NCBI GenBank assembly: GCA_963082975.1 | Contig: OY720350.1 | Location: forward strand, 40,665,851 to 40,729,850 | DNA from: Labia minor | Lineage: Eukaryota; Arthropoda; Insecta; Dermaptera; Spongiphoridae | Direction of reading: 5' to 3' | Length of the DNA: 64,000 nt | Shown here: positions 12,040 through 23,977 of the stretch, one piece after another | Layout of the letters: each line of letters begins with the position of its first letter | How positions within the stretch are numbered: the first letter of the stretch is position 1 | The notes under the pieces: model-generated | Databases searched by the model: none | Seen by the model: only the letters and a program-made list of their open reading frames with translations | What the model was told of the DNA's origin: nothing | Position numbers and translations under genes: made by a program

Positions 12040-12557
12040 ACTATCTCGATTAAAAAATATAGAAAAAAAAAATAGAGATTTTGATGTTTTATACGTTTTG
12101 AAGGTCCCTGAGTCAACGGTTTGAGCTAGAATAGTGAAACTTGGTACACGGGCATAATTCAAAATTCGTAGTTTTCTATCAACTTTTGAGAAATGTAGCT
12201 CATCCGGAAGAGAGTCATTACGTACCACGTTTTCATTTTTTTTCCTCTAAACTGACCGCAAAAACAAAGATATATGTTTTATAGTTTTTCACATGATTGA
12301 AAATTGTATAAAACTGATATATATAGAATTTCAGCTTAATTGAATCGCTGAAAGTACCTGAATTAATTTTTTAACATTGAAAATCACGCGCCATCACGTG
12401 ACGTGGTACCATCCTCAAAGAGCCAAACACGCGCTGGTTTAATAAATATTATTTATTAATTTTAATTTATAATTTCATTAATTCAATTTAATTTAAATAT
12501 AATATATGTTATTAATCCAATTCGAATTTCGAGATAGTCGAGTGGAAACACTCAAGA
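12040..12557 (+). mobile_element. Family A element, copy A2
   Basis: It starts at ACTATCTCG, retains the TTTTGATGTTTTATACG block, the GAAACTTGGTACACGGG block, and CACGTGACGTGG, and ends with CGAGATAGTCGAGTGG plus a decayed hairpin. The TG microsatellite and flanking 70 or so bases are deleted relative to A1. A 65-aa minus frame inside is an artefact. Confidence 0.75.
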
Positions 12558-12941
12558 TTTTTTTTTTAATTTAATCTATATTATCGCGGTATTTATTATT
12601 TTTCTATTTATTTTATTTTATATTATATACCTATATTTTATATAAATATTTGAAAAATTTTAATTTTTTGTTGAGATATATGATGTTTTTTTTTATTATT
12701 CTATTATTTTCTTTATGTTTTTTCTTATTAAAATTTTAAAGATATAACTTATTAAACAATTTATTTTTATTTTTATTTTTAAAAAAATTTAATGGTATTT
12801 TTGGTATTTCCAATTTATTTCGGCCTAAAAAAAAATAATTAAAAATCTACTAAGTAATGTGAATGTGAGTAGGATAAACCCGCAAATAGATTAAGTACAT
12901 TTTATTTTTTATACAATATAATACTATAATTTTATATTAAA
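12558..12941. other. AT-rich sequence, no feature seen
   Basis: Almost pure A/T sequence between a family A copy and the ACTAGC element. Confidence 0.6.
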
Positions 12942-13553
12942 ACTAGCTGCTCCGAGCGCCTTCGGCGCTCTCCACACCTAGACGGGGGTTCCGCCCCCTG
13001 TACCCCCCCCCCCCGAGTGTCCCTATATTCTGAGTTATAACCATCTAACTCCTACCCTGTCCCATCTCTATAGTTTTTTATATATGTTTATTTATACAGA
13101 AAAAATTAAATGACATAATTATTAATTTAATTTAATAAAATTAATTTAATGAAATATTAAAATAATAAAAATTAATAAATTTGTAAAAAAATATATAATA
13201 CTTAAAAAAAAAATGTGCCTTTGCGAGTTTCGAACTGAGAGTTCAAAGTCATAATATAACGCCTTAGACGGTTCACCCATGAACCAGTATTGTTTGCATG
13301 GCTCCTATCAGGATATATATAAGATGTCAAATTTTCGCCACCAGCGCCTCTATGATCTAGTATGGTAACTAAACTATTTTTAATTAATTAGCACCCCCTG
13401 GACACACCTTAGCAATTAGCGGTTTAATAAAAGAAGTCTGACATGCCCTGAGACCTACTGAATATGCATAAAAAATTTCATAAGAATCGGTCCAGCCGTT
13501 TCGGAGGAGTATCATTTCAAAGTTTTGTGACACGAGAATTTTATATATAAGAT
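12942..13553 (+). mobile_element. ACTAGC...TATATATA(A)GAT repeat (family D), copy D1, full length
   Basis: It starts ACTAGCTGCTCC, immediately followed by a perfect hairpin (GAGCGCCTTCGGCGCTC, 12954-12970) and a second one (GGGGGTTCCGCCCCC). It ends with an AATCGGTCCAGCCGTTT block and a TTTTATATATAAGAT tail. Repeats with this start, the ATCGGT-type block and a TATATATAGAT end are widespread in insects and behave like short retroelement derivatives. About 13020-13070 resembles the LINE G 3' region (AACCATCTAACTCCTACCC). An antisense tRNA-like segment sits at 13218-13290. The class is uncertain. Confidence 0.6.
13218..13290 (-). repeat. tRNA-like pol III promoter (SINE head) inside D1
   Basis: On the minus strand TGGGTGAACCGTCTAAGGCG (from 13279) resembles the A-box region of Leu/Ser-type tRNAs, and AGTTCGAAACT (13226-13236) a decayed B box. 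They are 32 nt apart, a normal spacing. It has no intact tRNA fold I can draw, so it is a SINE-type remnant rather than a functional tRNA gene. Confidence 0.5.
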
Positions 13554-13602
13554 ATAACAATAGAAAAAAGTAAGTCTATGATAAATATTATTTTCAATAA
13601 TT

Positions 13603-13690
13603 ACTCTCTTGTAAGAGATAGTATTGCAATCACGAAAATTTTCGATGTTGAGATTTTGATCTTTTTATACGTTTTGAAGGTTCCTGAATT
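13603..13690 (+). repeat. Family A fragment A3 (left end only)
   Basis: It contains the left hairpin ACTCTCTTGTAAGAGATAGT and continues to TTTTGAAGGTTCCTGAAT, then stops. It lies just after the D1 element. Confidence 0.75.
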
Positions 13691-14199
13691 GTTAATTTGT
13701 TAATTATCAATCTAACTTATTCATATAAACATTCTTATTCTTTTATAATCAAAAATGATTTATTAATCTTTATTTATTATTTCTGATTATCATTAATAAA
13801 TTATTTGAAAATATTTTTTTTAAATTTAAATAAATAAATAAAATTTGTTTAAACGTCTAGTTTTGAAATTCTTATTTTATATTTAAAAAAAAAAACAATG
13901 TTTTTTGACATTAGAAATAAAAATTTAATTTACTATATATTTATAGCAAATGCATTTAATATAACTTTGTCCTGTTTTGATGTATAAGTTCGGATTACAC
14001 ACTTTACTTTCCATGACTAGATTATACTTTATGTGTTGTTATTGTTGTTTAATGGCATAAAATATATTTTCAACCTCGAATGAATTCAATAGTACTTTTA
14101 CTCTTGATGATATATTATTCAATTTTCTTTTGAATTGAAAAATGAAAATTTGCAAAATAAAAACATTATTCAGATAGAAGAAAAATACGAACATAAATA

Positions 14200-14480
14200 T
14201 TTAGTCTCATATCTTATGTTCATCTTTTGTAGGATTGTATGTGAGAAAGAAAGAGAGAGTGAGAGATATAGGGAGAGATAGGTCTTTTTTTATACAAGAT
14301 GGACCTGACATTCGAGTGGAATGATAAAAATTGTGTGGTTGAAATGTTTGTCAATTTCGCGGGTCGTTGAATTTTAGTAATAAAAGTAGGCATACACAAC
14401 AAGGAAAAAAAATATATAAAATAACAGAAGCGTGTAAGAGAGAAAGAGCTGAAAAAAGAGAATAGAAAAGATTTTTCAAA
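14200..14480. other. Single-copy island with GAGA tract
   Basis: Contains GAGAAAGAAAGAGAGAGTGA (about 14242-14261) and a further purine-rich stretch to 14280, in otherwise non-repetitive sequence. GAGA tracts bind GAF-type factors in insects. Function here is inference. Confidence 0.3.
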
Positions 14481-14870
14481 ATATATAAATCAAGTCATAT
14501 ATATATATATATATATATTGGTATATATACATATGAAATGTGAATATAAATAGTCAATTGTCATTGTATAATTTGAAATATAATTCGATTTATTTAAATT
14601 TGAATATATATTTAAAAAATAAATAAATTTAAGAATAATATTTTATACTATATGGTAATTAATTATTATAAATAATTTATTATAATTATATTATTTCAAG
14701 AGTTTTGATTTCCTTCTCTTCACCCCAAAGTCGATGACTCAAGTTTGCTAAAACAGAAATCATATCAAGAGTAATTGAAAGAAAATTCCAATGTATAGTT
14801 AAGAAAAGGGATAAAATTAAGAAAAAGTTTTGGTGTTTGGTGATATGGACATAATAGATAAATAAAATTA

Positions 14871-15228
14871 GCTGGAGTGTCTCCACTCGACAATCTCGCA
14901 ATTTGAATTGGATTAAATAACATAATATATTATATTTAAATTAAATTTAATTAAAAAATTAATTCTGGTAATTTCAGCTAATCAATCAAGCTGAAATTCT
15001 ATAAATACCAGTTTTATACAATTATTAATCATGTGAAAAATTATCAAACATATATCTTTATTTTTACGGTCACTTTAGAGGAAAAAAAAAATCAAAACGT
15101 TGTAAGTAATGACCCTCTTCCGGTTGAGCTACATTTCTCAAAAGTTGATAGAAAACTACGAATTTTGAATAATGCTCATGTACCAAATTTCATCTCTCTA
15201 GCTCAAACCGTTTTTGCGTAATCTTGGT

Positions 15229-15260
<32 letters not shown>

Positions 15261-15370
15261 GACATTTTTCTCAACCTTAGTGAAAATGATTCAGGAACCT
15301 TCAAAACGTATAAAAACATCAAAATCTCAACATCGAAAATTTTCGTGATCGCAATACTATCTCTTATAGT
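14871..15370 (-). mobile_element. Family A element, copy A4
   Basis: Inverse orientation. It starts with the right-end hairpin CTGGAGTGTCTCCACTCGAC, then CAATCTCGC, and ends with the left end CTATCTCTTATAGT. The CACGTG segment is deleted. An AC microsatellite lies near 15236-15260. The 62-aa frame at 15033 is repeat-derived. Confidence 0.8.
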
Positions 15371-16369
15371 AAAAATGTAGAAAATAATAGAAAAATGTGT
15401 AACTATATATAATTAAAACAATAAACTATTTTACAAAAATTCAATTTAGAAGATTAATTTTGAAGACTATTCTAATAAATATAAAAGTCATACGTAAATA
15501 GAAAAAACTAGGAGGAAGATTGTTATTCTGGTTGCATATCAGCTCCTAAAATCATTAGAACTTCTATCAAGGCACATTAGTCTTATCAGTTAAAAATCTT
15601 AAAACCTACTAAATTTATTAAATTTAAAAAAAATAATAATTATCGTTAAATTTTTTAATAATAATAAATCAAAATATTCGTTGGAACTGACTAACAAATT
15701 TATTTAAATAGTGATTTTTATTTATTATCTATATAAATAACATTATTCTACTATATAAATATCAATATGTATAATATACCATAAATATATTTGATAAAAA
15801 TAACTAAATTATAATTTTGTTTACTTTTGCATAATTATAAAATAAATTTATTATATAATTAGAATAAGTATTAAAATGAAAAATATATATATCGTATATA
15901 TGAATATATATACAATTTTTGTTATTTACTTTAATATATACTTTTTTTATTTGTATTTTTGAATACAGAATTAATTTTTTTTAATTCAAAAAATGATTGC
16001 TAATTAGGAAGGTTAAAAATCAAATTCATATACTACAATATCAATAAATATTTATATATTAACATATATATTGTCGTGGTATTGGTTGAAAATAAGATTA
16101 AATTCATTTGGTAGCACACTGGTTAAATTTAGAATAATAAATGGTTATTGAATCCGCGAAGGTTGATAAGGGAAATGATAAAATTGAATAGGTTCAGATT
16201 AAAAATGCATATATAAAATTAAACTGAAATTATGTATTTAAATAAAATAGAAGAATTAATATGATAACAATAGATAACAAGAAATTATAGAGTTGATATG
16301 GTACCATTATATATAGAAAGATTATAAATTAAATGAAATTGAGTTTATTAGGTAATTGCAATTATTTAA
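15371..16369. other. AT-rich sequence, no feature seen
   Basis: About 1 kb of A/T-rich DNA with TA tracts. No recognisable element. Confidence 0.5.
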
Positions 16370-16570
16370 ATATGGATCGACCACTTAGCTGATATTCAAA
16401 TCAATAATGAGTTTGGGGAATACTGGGACTTCAAGTGAGATGATTCTTGGCTATTTTCTCAAGGTATCCCCTCCAATGCCACTTGGCAAAATTGTCCACC
16501 CCTCACTCCCTCTTGAGTAATGAAGAGGTATATCATATGGGGACCAGCTGGGATGCATTTCTATGAGCTT
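16370..16570. other. Small single-copy island
   Basis: A more complex 200-bp stretch, including a run rich in CCCCT/CCACC, isolated in A/T-rich DNA. No open frame with a motif. Possible conserved non-coding segment. Confidence 0.25.
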
Positions 16571-17040
16571 TTTAAAACAAGAATTCAAGAATTTTCTTTA
16601 TATTCTCTGACATGTGTTCAAAAAATAACTTTCTAGATTTCCCTACCATAATATATATATATATATATATAATGCAATCTTAATGCTTATATATTACAAT
16701 ATATATATATTAAATCACATTCAAAAATCTGGTTTTAAAGTAGAAATTAGGAACTAACACTCAATCATTTTAATTTTTCATTTAAAAATATTTTCAATTT
16801 ATTTTTCACCAAATATTTAAATAACAACAAAACTCGGATTAAATTAAAAATTCTAAATATGAAAATTTATATTATTTAACTTTATGAAACTATTATTTTA
16901 AGTTTATGACTATTAATAATAATATTTTAATTTTGTGATAATTATTGTAAGTATTATAATATTTGAATATATAATCTAATTTATTTCTTAGATTTTTGAA
17001 TAATTTCTTCTAAAGTGGGAAATAAAATTTAATTAATTTA

Positions 17041-17110
17041 TCAATTTTGAAGAAAGATGCGACTGGTGTCCGAAACGTCGTTATTAATTTAAAAAGAAAA
17101 TCATGCTTAT
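17041..17110 (+). repeat. Possible Penelope-like terminal remnant
   Basis: TTTTGAAGAAAGATGCGACT followed by GGTGTCCGAAACGTCGTTA resembles the 'GAAGA...CCGAAACGTCG' junction often seen at Penelope-like element ends in animals. Only this short motif supports it. Confidence 0.3.
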
Positions 17111-17279
17111 TACTTGATTTTTAATTTTCTTTCATTTATTTTCCAAAGAAATAATTATCTTTTAACATCACCTTTCTAAATATATTCTATAATATATACG
17201 AAAAGATAATAGATAGAAAAAAAAATATCACCATATTAAAATTATTATAATGTATTATATGAGAATAATAGAGTGATTT

Positions 17280-17640
17280 TGGTTGGTTAGGGAGAGTGTA
17301 GGGACAACACGATGACAAATCGGTTTATCTACACCCCCTCACTCCTCATTCCATTCTTCCCTGTTCTCCCCTTCTATAAACTCCAATCCAAAGCTAATTC
17401 ACTCTCAATGGATGAATAAAAGGAATGGGGGGGAGCGAGAGGGGAGACATATATAATAATAAAAATCATAATAAACATGGCCGAGATCAGTAGAAGGGGC
17501 AGAGTGGGGCATGATGGAGAGAATATTAGTTGGAGGGTGGTTTGTGGACCAGAACGAATTGATCTTTGACTTTCGATCGAAGCGGCAGGAGATAGTTGCA
17601 TTGATCTCACGCCCTCACACTAACATTTACTCTATTAGAG
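17280..17640. other. Higher-complexity single-copy island
   Basis: A GC-richer block with no matches elsewhere in the window. The minus frame 17374-17610 (78 aa) has no domain and no clear splice sites. Candidate conserved non-coding DNA. Confidence 0.35.
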
Positions 17641-17847
17641 GGCGATAAATGTACAATGCCTCAGATTATTATACTATTATTACTATCAATTTCAATACAG
17701 TTGAATTTCAATGATAATACCATTATTTTTCTATGTTTAACACACATTTTTCTTTAAAATACATAAAATATGAAATAAATAAAATATAGAATAAATTTAA
17801 AAAAATATTTTTTTTTGTCATAATAGTAATTGAATTTATTATTTTTT

Positions 17848-17896
17848 ACTATCTCGCCAGATTTTCGATGTTGAGATTTTGATGTTTTTATACGTA
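17848..17896 (+). repeat. Family A fragment A5 (left end, interrupted)
   Basis: It begins ACTATCTCGCCAG and reads to GATGTTTTTATACGT, where ACTAGCAGACCC of a family D element begins. The A sequence resumes at 22619 (GAAGGTTCCTGAATC) with only about three consensus bases missing, so this is probably the left part of a copy split by an insertion. Confidence 0.65.
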
Positions 17897-18083
17897 ACTA
17901 GCAGACCCAGCAAAGCTTCGCTTTTGCATGTGTGTCTGTATACATAATAATATATACGTATGGGATAACTGAACACTTAATAATAATAATAATAATGTAT
18001 TAAATGAATATAATTGAAATTTTAGTTTTAATTGCACTTTTTTTTGGATTTTATTTTTATTTATTTTTATTGGAATTATTACA

Positions 18084-18116
<33 letters not shown>

Positions 18117-18178
18117 TTATTAAATGAATATAATTGAAATTTTTAATTTTTATTATTACATTTTTATTTTTATTTTTT

Positions 18179-18838
18179 ACCGACCGACGATAGTAAGGGA
18201 GGTATTGTTTTCACACCAAATTTCACTTGTGGAGATTTTTACATATCTCCACGAATCATGCATTTTCTTAACAGAAAAAAGTATTTTTAACATGATGTCT
18301 GTCCATTCGTCCGTCCGTCCGCTGTGAGTCCGTATAGATGTGTACAGCTTGAACGGCTCAACGGATTTTGATGAAATTTGGTATATTTACTTAATGCACC
18401 CATATGATGAATTGATCAACTTTTGGTGCATATCCAGAAATCGGAAGTGGTAGTATTAGCGATCGACGATAGGAAGGGAAGGGTTATTTTCACACCAAAT
18501 TTCACATGAGGAGATATTTTACATATCACCACGAATCATGCACTTTGTATTGGTTTTATCCTCGAGAAAAAAATCATCTTTATTAGTTTTTTCTTAATTT
18601 AAAATTACAAGACGTCATCCAGTCATTCATGACGTCACAGCCTGGTCTACCATATATATTATAAATAAAATAAAATTAAAAATATTTATGTTATATCCAT
18701 ATCTGTTTTTATTACATTAATAGATATAAATAAAATTAATGCATACATTAATAGATATAATTAAAATTATTTGAAATTGTTTCTGTAGCTGGAAATTAAT
18801 TTACTTCAAACCGTCAGTCGGACCTGGCCACAGGTCAA
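18179..18838 (+). mobile_element. Family B element (Helentron/DINE-like), copy B1
   Basis: It begins ACCGACCGACGATAGTAAGG after a T-rich flank and ends with ACCGTCAGTCGG followed by the hairpin GACCTGGCCACAGGTC and AAC. The end motif CCGAC.GACGG is inverted just inside the right hairpin. Internally it carries CCGTCCGTCCG runs, GATGAAATTTGGTATATTTA, two ACGAATCATGCA boxes and paired GACGTCA motifs (about 18610-18640). No transposase. The 67-aa frame at 18124 is repeat-derived. Confidence 0.75.
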
Positions 18839-19218
18839 CTTATTTTGTTATTATAGGTATTTTCATTAAATTTATGTTATATCACACTCGTTAATCAATT
18901 GATAATTTAAAATTGAACAATTTCTATCTCACTCCACCTCCATGTTTTTTTTAAAATATATTCATTTCCATAATAAACTTAAAAAAAAAATATTATTAAA
19001 AATTACATTTTATAAAATGCATTTTATATAACTTTTTACTGATATTATTAATTATATTTATAAATTTTATAAATTTTTCATTAAAATCTTAAAAGAATTA
19101 AATTTAAATATTGTTTCTATCGGGTTCGATTTAAAATCTATATAAAAACACCATTAATTATAAAAAAAAATAATATTTATGTTTTTCTTTAATTAATATA
19201 ATATTTATTTGTAATAAA

Positions 19219-19440
19219 TTGCAAGAAAAGCTTTCTGTAAAATGTTCACCTCCCGTCGAAACCGCCCGCCCCTCTCCTGTCTCCTCCGCCTGCCCCACCT
19301 GCATGCCTGCCGGCCGATACGCTGCTGCCTCGAACGCATTTAGTTCTCATTCCCCTTGCAGTGCAAGACGCTCGCCGTCCTATTCACCGAAATCATCCCT
19401 TGAATCATTCACTAATCAAGAATTAATTGATGATTTATTT
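19219..19440 (+). other. GC-rich block with short open frame, identity unknown
   Basis: About 180 bp that is far more GC-rich than anything within a kilobase. The plus frame from 19219 reads a Ser/Pro/Ala/Cys-rich peptide, then SLESFTNQELIDDLFILL before it runs into translated A/T sequence. The minus strand is also partly open. No domain, start context or convincing donor site is seen. It could be an exon of an unrecognised gene, captured sequence inside the surrounding insertion, or a conserved non-coding block. Confidence 0.3.
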
Positions 19441-21099
19441 ATTTTATTAATTAAAACCAAGATTTTATTAGTAAACTTTCAAAAAAAAAAAACAATATTT
19501 CAATATTTTTCATTGAAAAATTATATACGTATATATATATATATATAATTATAAATTTTTAATCAAATTCTTTGAAAAGATTTAAAATCAATTATAAGAT
19601 ATAATTTTCTTTAAATATATTTATTAAATATTTCTTTTTAATTAAAATCATCTTTAAAATGTTAGAATTATTTTTAAATTTTCTTTAAAAAATTTGTAAT
19701 AATTATTAAATCTTTCGCTATTTATTTTTAAAATTAATATAAAAAATAAATTTAAAATATTTTATTTATTATTTCTAATCTCATTAATACATCGCTCTTC
19801 AGTGTGGAAATCAATTTCTTCGTGTTGAATCCATGAATATAACACTGCAACATCAATCAATCAATCCGTTGGTAAAAAACAAATTTTGGATAAATGAATG
19901 AAAAATTTCTCAAATCAGTTTTATTTAATCTCAATTTATTCCAGTGGCTTTATCACACACTTTGTTCGATGAAAGTGCTTCGAATAATTAAAATATTTTT
20001 TTTTTTAATTTGAAAATAAAATTTTTTAAATCTATTATAGATATTTAAATCGATTTATTTATTTTAACATTTGAAATATCATTGCAATTTTTAAAATTTA
20101 AATTTTATGAATATATTAAAGAACAACATTGCTTTCAATGTTTCAATATAAAATGATATTCAATTTGTAATCATTATAATAATAAAATTAATATCATATA
20201 AAATTAAAGTGAAATAGTATAAATAAGCCTTTATCATTGATTGTCATTGATTGACACAGATGATTAGAATAACATTATAAAAAAAAAATATTATACAATA
20301 CTACTTTAAAGGGCATTTATATACCTATTCATACTTAATAACATCATTAAAAAAAACAATTCTCATAAAATTTCTTAAAATAAATAAATAAAAGTAATTT
20401 AATAAATTAGAATAGAAATATCCAAATGAAAAATGAATATTATTTTGTCAATTTATTATTATTATAATATAACCCTTTTGGAAAGTAAATTAAGGGTATT
20501 TCTATTATATGTCAATATTACACAGAAGAATGTCTTCATGAAATTAATAAGATAAATGTAATTTATTTCCACTGTGGCATCCCATAATCTTTTTAATATT
20601 TAAGAAAGAAGAGATTTTTAGTTTTGTGGTGTTTTGTAAGAAATTTTTTAATGACTTAATTGAGTATAATAACTTGTAAGTATTTCTATTAAAATCCATT
20701 CAAACACTTATGAATTTATTCATCCATTCATAAAATGGAGTGGCTCTAGGATAATTCTATAATTTTAGTATTTTTAATGTAATATTACTAAAAAATAAAA
20801 TAATATTTTTTTTAAAACTTACACCTCTTCAATCATTATAATGTTATTTATTTTATTTTTATATCTATTATATTTTTCTTTTTCTTAAAAGACATAACTA
20901 ATCTTATTGAATTTCTTTTTTATCCAGTCGAGTGAGATGGAATATCAATACAAGTCTTCGAGTTTAATCTGCGAGTTATATCAAATTTTATTAACTTCGA
21001 GGTCAGTATTTATTATTAATTTGATTTTTATTCAATTTATAATTATCTATTTTAAAATTTTATAATCTAATATGTTATTTTTTTTCTTCCATTTCATGA

Positions 21100-22030
21100 T
21101 TCAATCTTCGTTCCTTCTACTGGATGTTGATTCAAATTCTTGATTATCTTCTCCATCTCTGATGATGATGAAATGACCTTCATACAGCTCACCAAATGTA
21201 AGTAATCATCTTTATTTATTTATTTAGAATGGCACAAATTCAAATAGGAATAAATTTTATTAATTTCAATTTCTAAATAAAATATTTCAAGTAAAATTTA
21301 ACATACATAACAGTAGTTATATTTGATTTATGATTGATGGATTTTCTTTATTTTGATAATATTTTAATTAGAAAATTATAGGGAAATATATTCTAGAACT
21401 TAGTGAGATTAGGGGATTTCAGCTTACATCTCTCAAGAATGTGTATCATTGATAAAGGAAGCAGAAGAGAGAAAGGTAATTCGAATTGCGTTACACTGGG
21501 GGGGGGAGGGGGCTAATCATTGGAATATACTTATATTTTGTTGTTAGAGATTTTCAGGAGGTTGCTTCCTACTTCCATCGAAGGATGCTGGTTCTCATCC
21601 TACTAATCCATAGATTAGTTTAGAATTATTAAATAGAAAAGTGTGGGTGGATAAAGCAAGTGTCATGCCAATATTATAAGAGAAGGGTTGTATTAATTGC
21701 ATGCCATGTCTGAATTGTGCCTTTTTGTATTGCTGAGAATGTATTTGAGGTGGATCGAATGAACGAGCATTCGGGAAGGTAATTCAGCACAGTTCCGAAA
21801 TGGGAATAGCCTGAATAGGAACAAATTGTTGGATGCCTTTTGAGCGTAGGATAGATTCGATTAGCATGGGCGATCCACTCCTAATAGTGGAGACCATGCA
21901 TCTTCTTAGGTAGGCAGGTTTTATTTCAGGTTGCCCCGAATGTGGCGGTTTCATTTCGAAATTCAAAAAATCAAAGGCATTCTCAGCTGATTCAAAAAGG
22001 CATACAGACCAAACGCCTTATTTTTTTAAT
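21100..22030. other. Complex single-copy stretch, possible degraded coding DNA
   Basis: Higher complexity than its flanks. Two splice-like contexts occur: CACCAAAT|GTAAGTAATC near 21199, and ATTTCAG at about 21416-21422 followed by a 53-nt frame (YISQECVSLIKEAEERK) that meets GTAATT. A later block (21770-22020) is free of simple sequence but broken by stops in all frames. I cannot name a family, and it lies within the putative 4.7-kb insertion. Confidence 0.25.
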
Positions 22031-22618
22031 ATTTTTTTTTTAAGGCGAACTTTGTTTTTCATTACTTTTTCCAAATTCCGTAAGGAGAGGCTTGGAAGGG
22101 CTAATTTATGGGGATAGGAGGAGGCCCTATTAAATATTCAATTGTTTTTTATTTTATTATCAATTAAAAAAAAAAATAATTGAATATCGTGATTATTTTC
22201 TTTAATTTTTTATTTTCTTTTTGAAATATTCAATATATAATTTAATCATTTTTACATTTTAAAGATTTTACTATTTAGGTAGAATCATTTATTAATTAGA
22301 ATTAAAATTGTAAAATTATTGAATTTAAAATGAAAATTCAAACACATAATATATATATATATATATAAATATTGTATTGTAATTTTATGTATATGCCAAC
22401 TTATAAGTAACCAATGTAACCATGGTAACCATTAATAGACTTTTACCAAAATATTACTAATTAAATTATTTTTGGATAAATTAATTTTGGATTTAACTAC
22501 ACTAAAACTTTCCCTGGGATGCCCACAACAATCTCTGAAAGTTTCATCGCAATCGGACTGGTAGTTTTTGAGTTTAGGCGAGACACACAGACAGACATTG
22601 CATTTTATATATATAGAT

Positions 22619-22692
22619 GAAGGTTCCTGAATCATTTTCACTCAGGTTGAGAAAAATGTCTGTGTGTGTGTATGTGTGTGTGTGTGTGTGTA
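22619..22692 (+). repeat. Family A fragment A6a (continuation of A5)
   Basis: GAAGGTTCCTGAATCATTTT through GAGAAAAATGTCTGTG and a TG microsatellite. It begins where A5 stops in the consensus, directly after the D3 tail. Confidence 0.7.
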
Positions 22693-22728
22693 TAATAAAT
22701 AAATAAACAATTTGTTCAAAATACAAAA

Positions 22729-23089
22729 GTGTCTCCACTCGACTATCTCGCAATTCGAATTGGATTAAATAACATAATATATTATATTTAAATTAAATTT
22801 AAATAATTATAAATTATAAATAATAAATATTAAATCAGCGCGTTTGGCTTTTTGTTGATGGCACCACGTCACGTGTTGGCGCGTGAAATTTGCAGTTTTA
22901 ATCATGTGAAAAATTATCTTTATTTTTACGGTCACTTTAGAGGAAAAAAAAAATCAAAACGTTGTAAGTAATGACCCTCTTCCAGTTGAGCTACATTTCT
23001 CAAAAGTTAATAGAAAACTATGAATTTTGAATAATGCCCATCTACCAAATTTCATCATTGTTGCTCAAACAGTTTTTGCATAATCTTGG

Positions 23090-23142
<53 letters not shown>

Positions 23143-23244
23143 CAGACATTTTTCTCAATCTTAGTGAAAATGATTCAGGAACCTTCAAAACGTATAAAAA
23201 CATCAAAATCTCAACATCGAAAATTTTCGTGATCTCAATAGTAA
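22729..23244 (-). mobile_element. Family A element, copy A6b
   Basis: Inverse copy starting GTGTCTCCACTCGACTATCT and ending near TTTTCGTGATCTCAATAGTA. It carries an AC microsatellite followed by a (GA)n tract (about 23094-23142). With A6a it forms a head-to-head pair. The left hairpin is partly lost. Confidence 0.75.
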
Positions 23245-23719
23245 AAAGATTTAATAATTAATTTTCAATAAATGTACAACCTAACTAAAATGGGTATAGT
23301 TCCTAAAAGCCAATGAAATTCATAAAGAACAGTTTCAAATGATGTGATTCGTTGAGTTATTTTATTTTAATTAAAACGATAATTGGATTCAATTAAAAAT
23401 AATATTTACTTGGTGTGGTCAGATATTTTGATATTTTAAATACAGATATCAACTCATTAACTAAGGCTACCTGTCAATGGCGTTCACGCCTCACTGCAAA
23501 GATCACTATCAATTACGATAGGAATGGGCAAATGAATTTATAATTCCAGTTCACATAAATAAATTATATAAAACGATTTATTTTATAACATAGAAGAGAA
23601 TTTAGTAAATATTTTTAAATCAATATAAAATATAATAATTTTTATTAACCATTATATATAACCATTATATATAAACATTAAAATGAATTTTAATTTTAAA
23701 AAATTAATTTCTGCGGTAT

Positions 23720-23977
23720 TGATTAGATATTAATAAAATTTATAGCCTATGAACAAGTAGAGATATGCAAGAACATTGTGATGTAATTTCATCGAAATCG
23801 GTTAAGCCAATTTTGAGTCTATAATATGAGAATTTCCGGACAGACAGACAGACAGTGAGACATGAAAAATTCTAAAGTCACTTTTGGATTCTAGAGAGCA
23901 TGAAACGCGAAGATATGCAAAAAATTTTAAATTCTAAGCAATGTGCAGACAAAAATCTTATTTTATATATATAGAAG
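23720..23977 (+). repeat. Family D 3' portion, copy D4
   Basis: Contains ATTTCATCGAAATCGGTTAA, a GACAGACAGACAGACAG run and the terminal TTTTATATATATAGAAG. The 5' boundary is not clear. Confidence 0.5.

Larger units (their letters stand above)
17897..22618 (+). mobile_element. Family D insertion (ends D2/D3), about 4.7 kb with nested elements
   Basis: The left boundary is ACTAGCAGACCCAGCAAAGC at 17897. The right boundary is GACAGACATTGCATTTTATA followed by TATATAGAT ending at 22618. These are the two ends expected of family D, and they lie exactly between two pieces of one family A copy. Inside are (AAT)n tracts followed by TTATTAAATGAATATA (about 17978-18010 and 18085-18130), the B1 element, a GC-rich block (19219-19430) and a complex block (21100-22030). 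A single inserted element later loaded with nested insertions is the simplest reading. Two unrelated D fragments with a coincidental A junction is the alternative. Confidence 0.4.

Noticed and set aside
15033..15221. 62-aa frame similar to a minus frame at 12031-12228
   Set aside because: Similarity comes from family A repeats in opposite orientations, not from a gene family.
21784..21966. 60-aa minus frame as a gene
   Set aside because: No domain, no splice sites at its limits, and equally plausible plus-strand fragments. Left as unexplained single-copy sequence.
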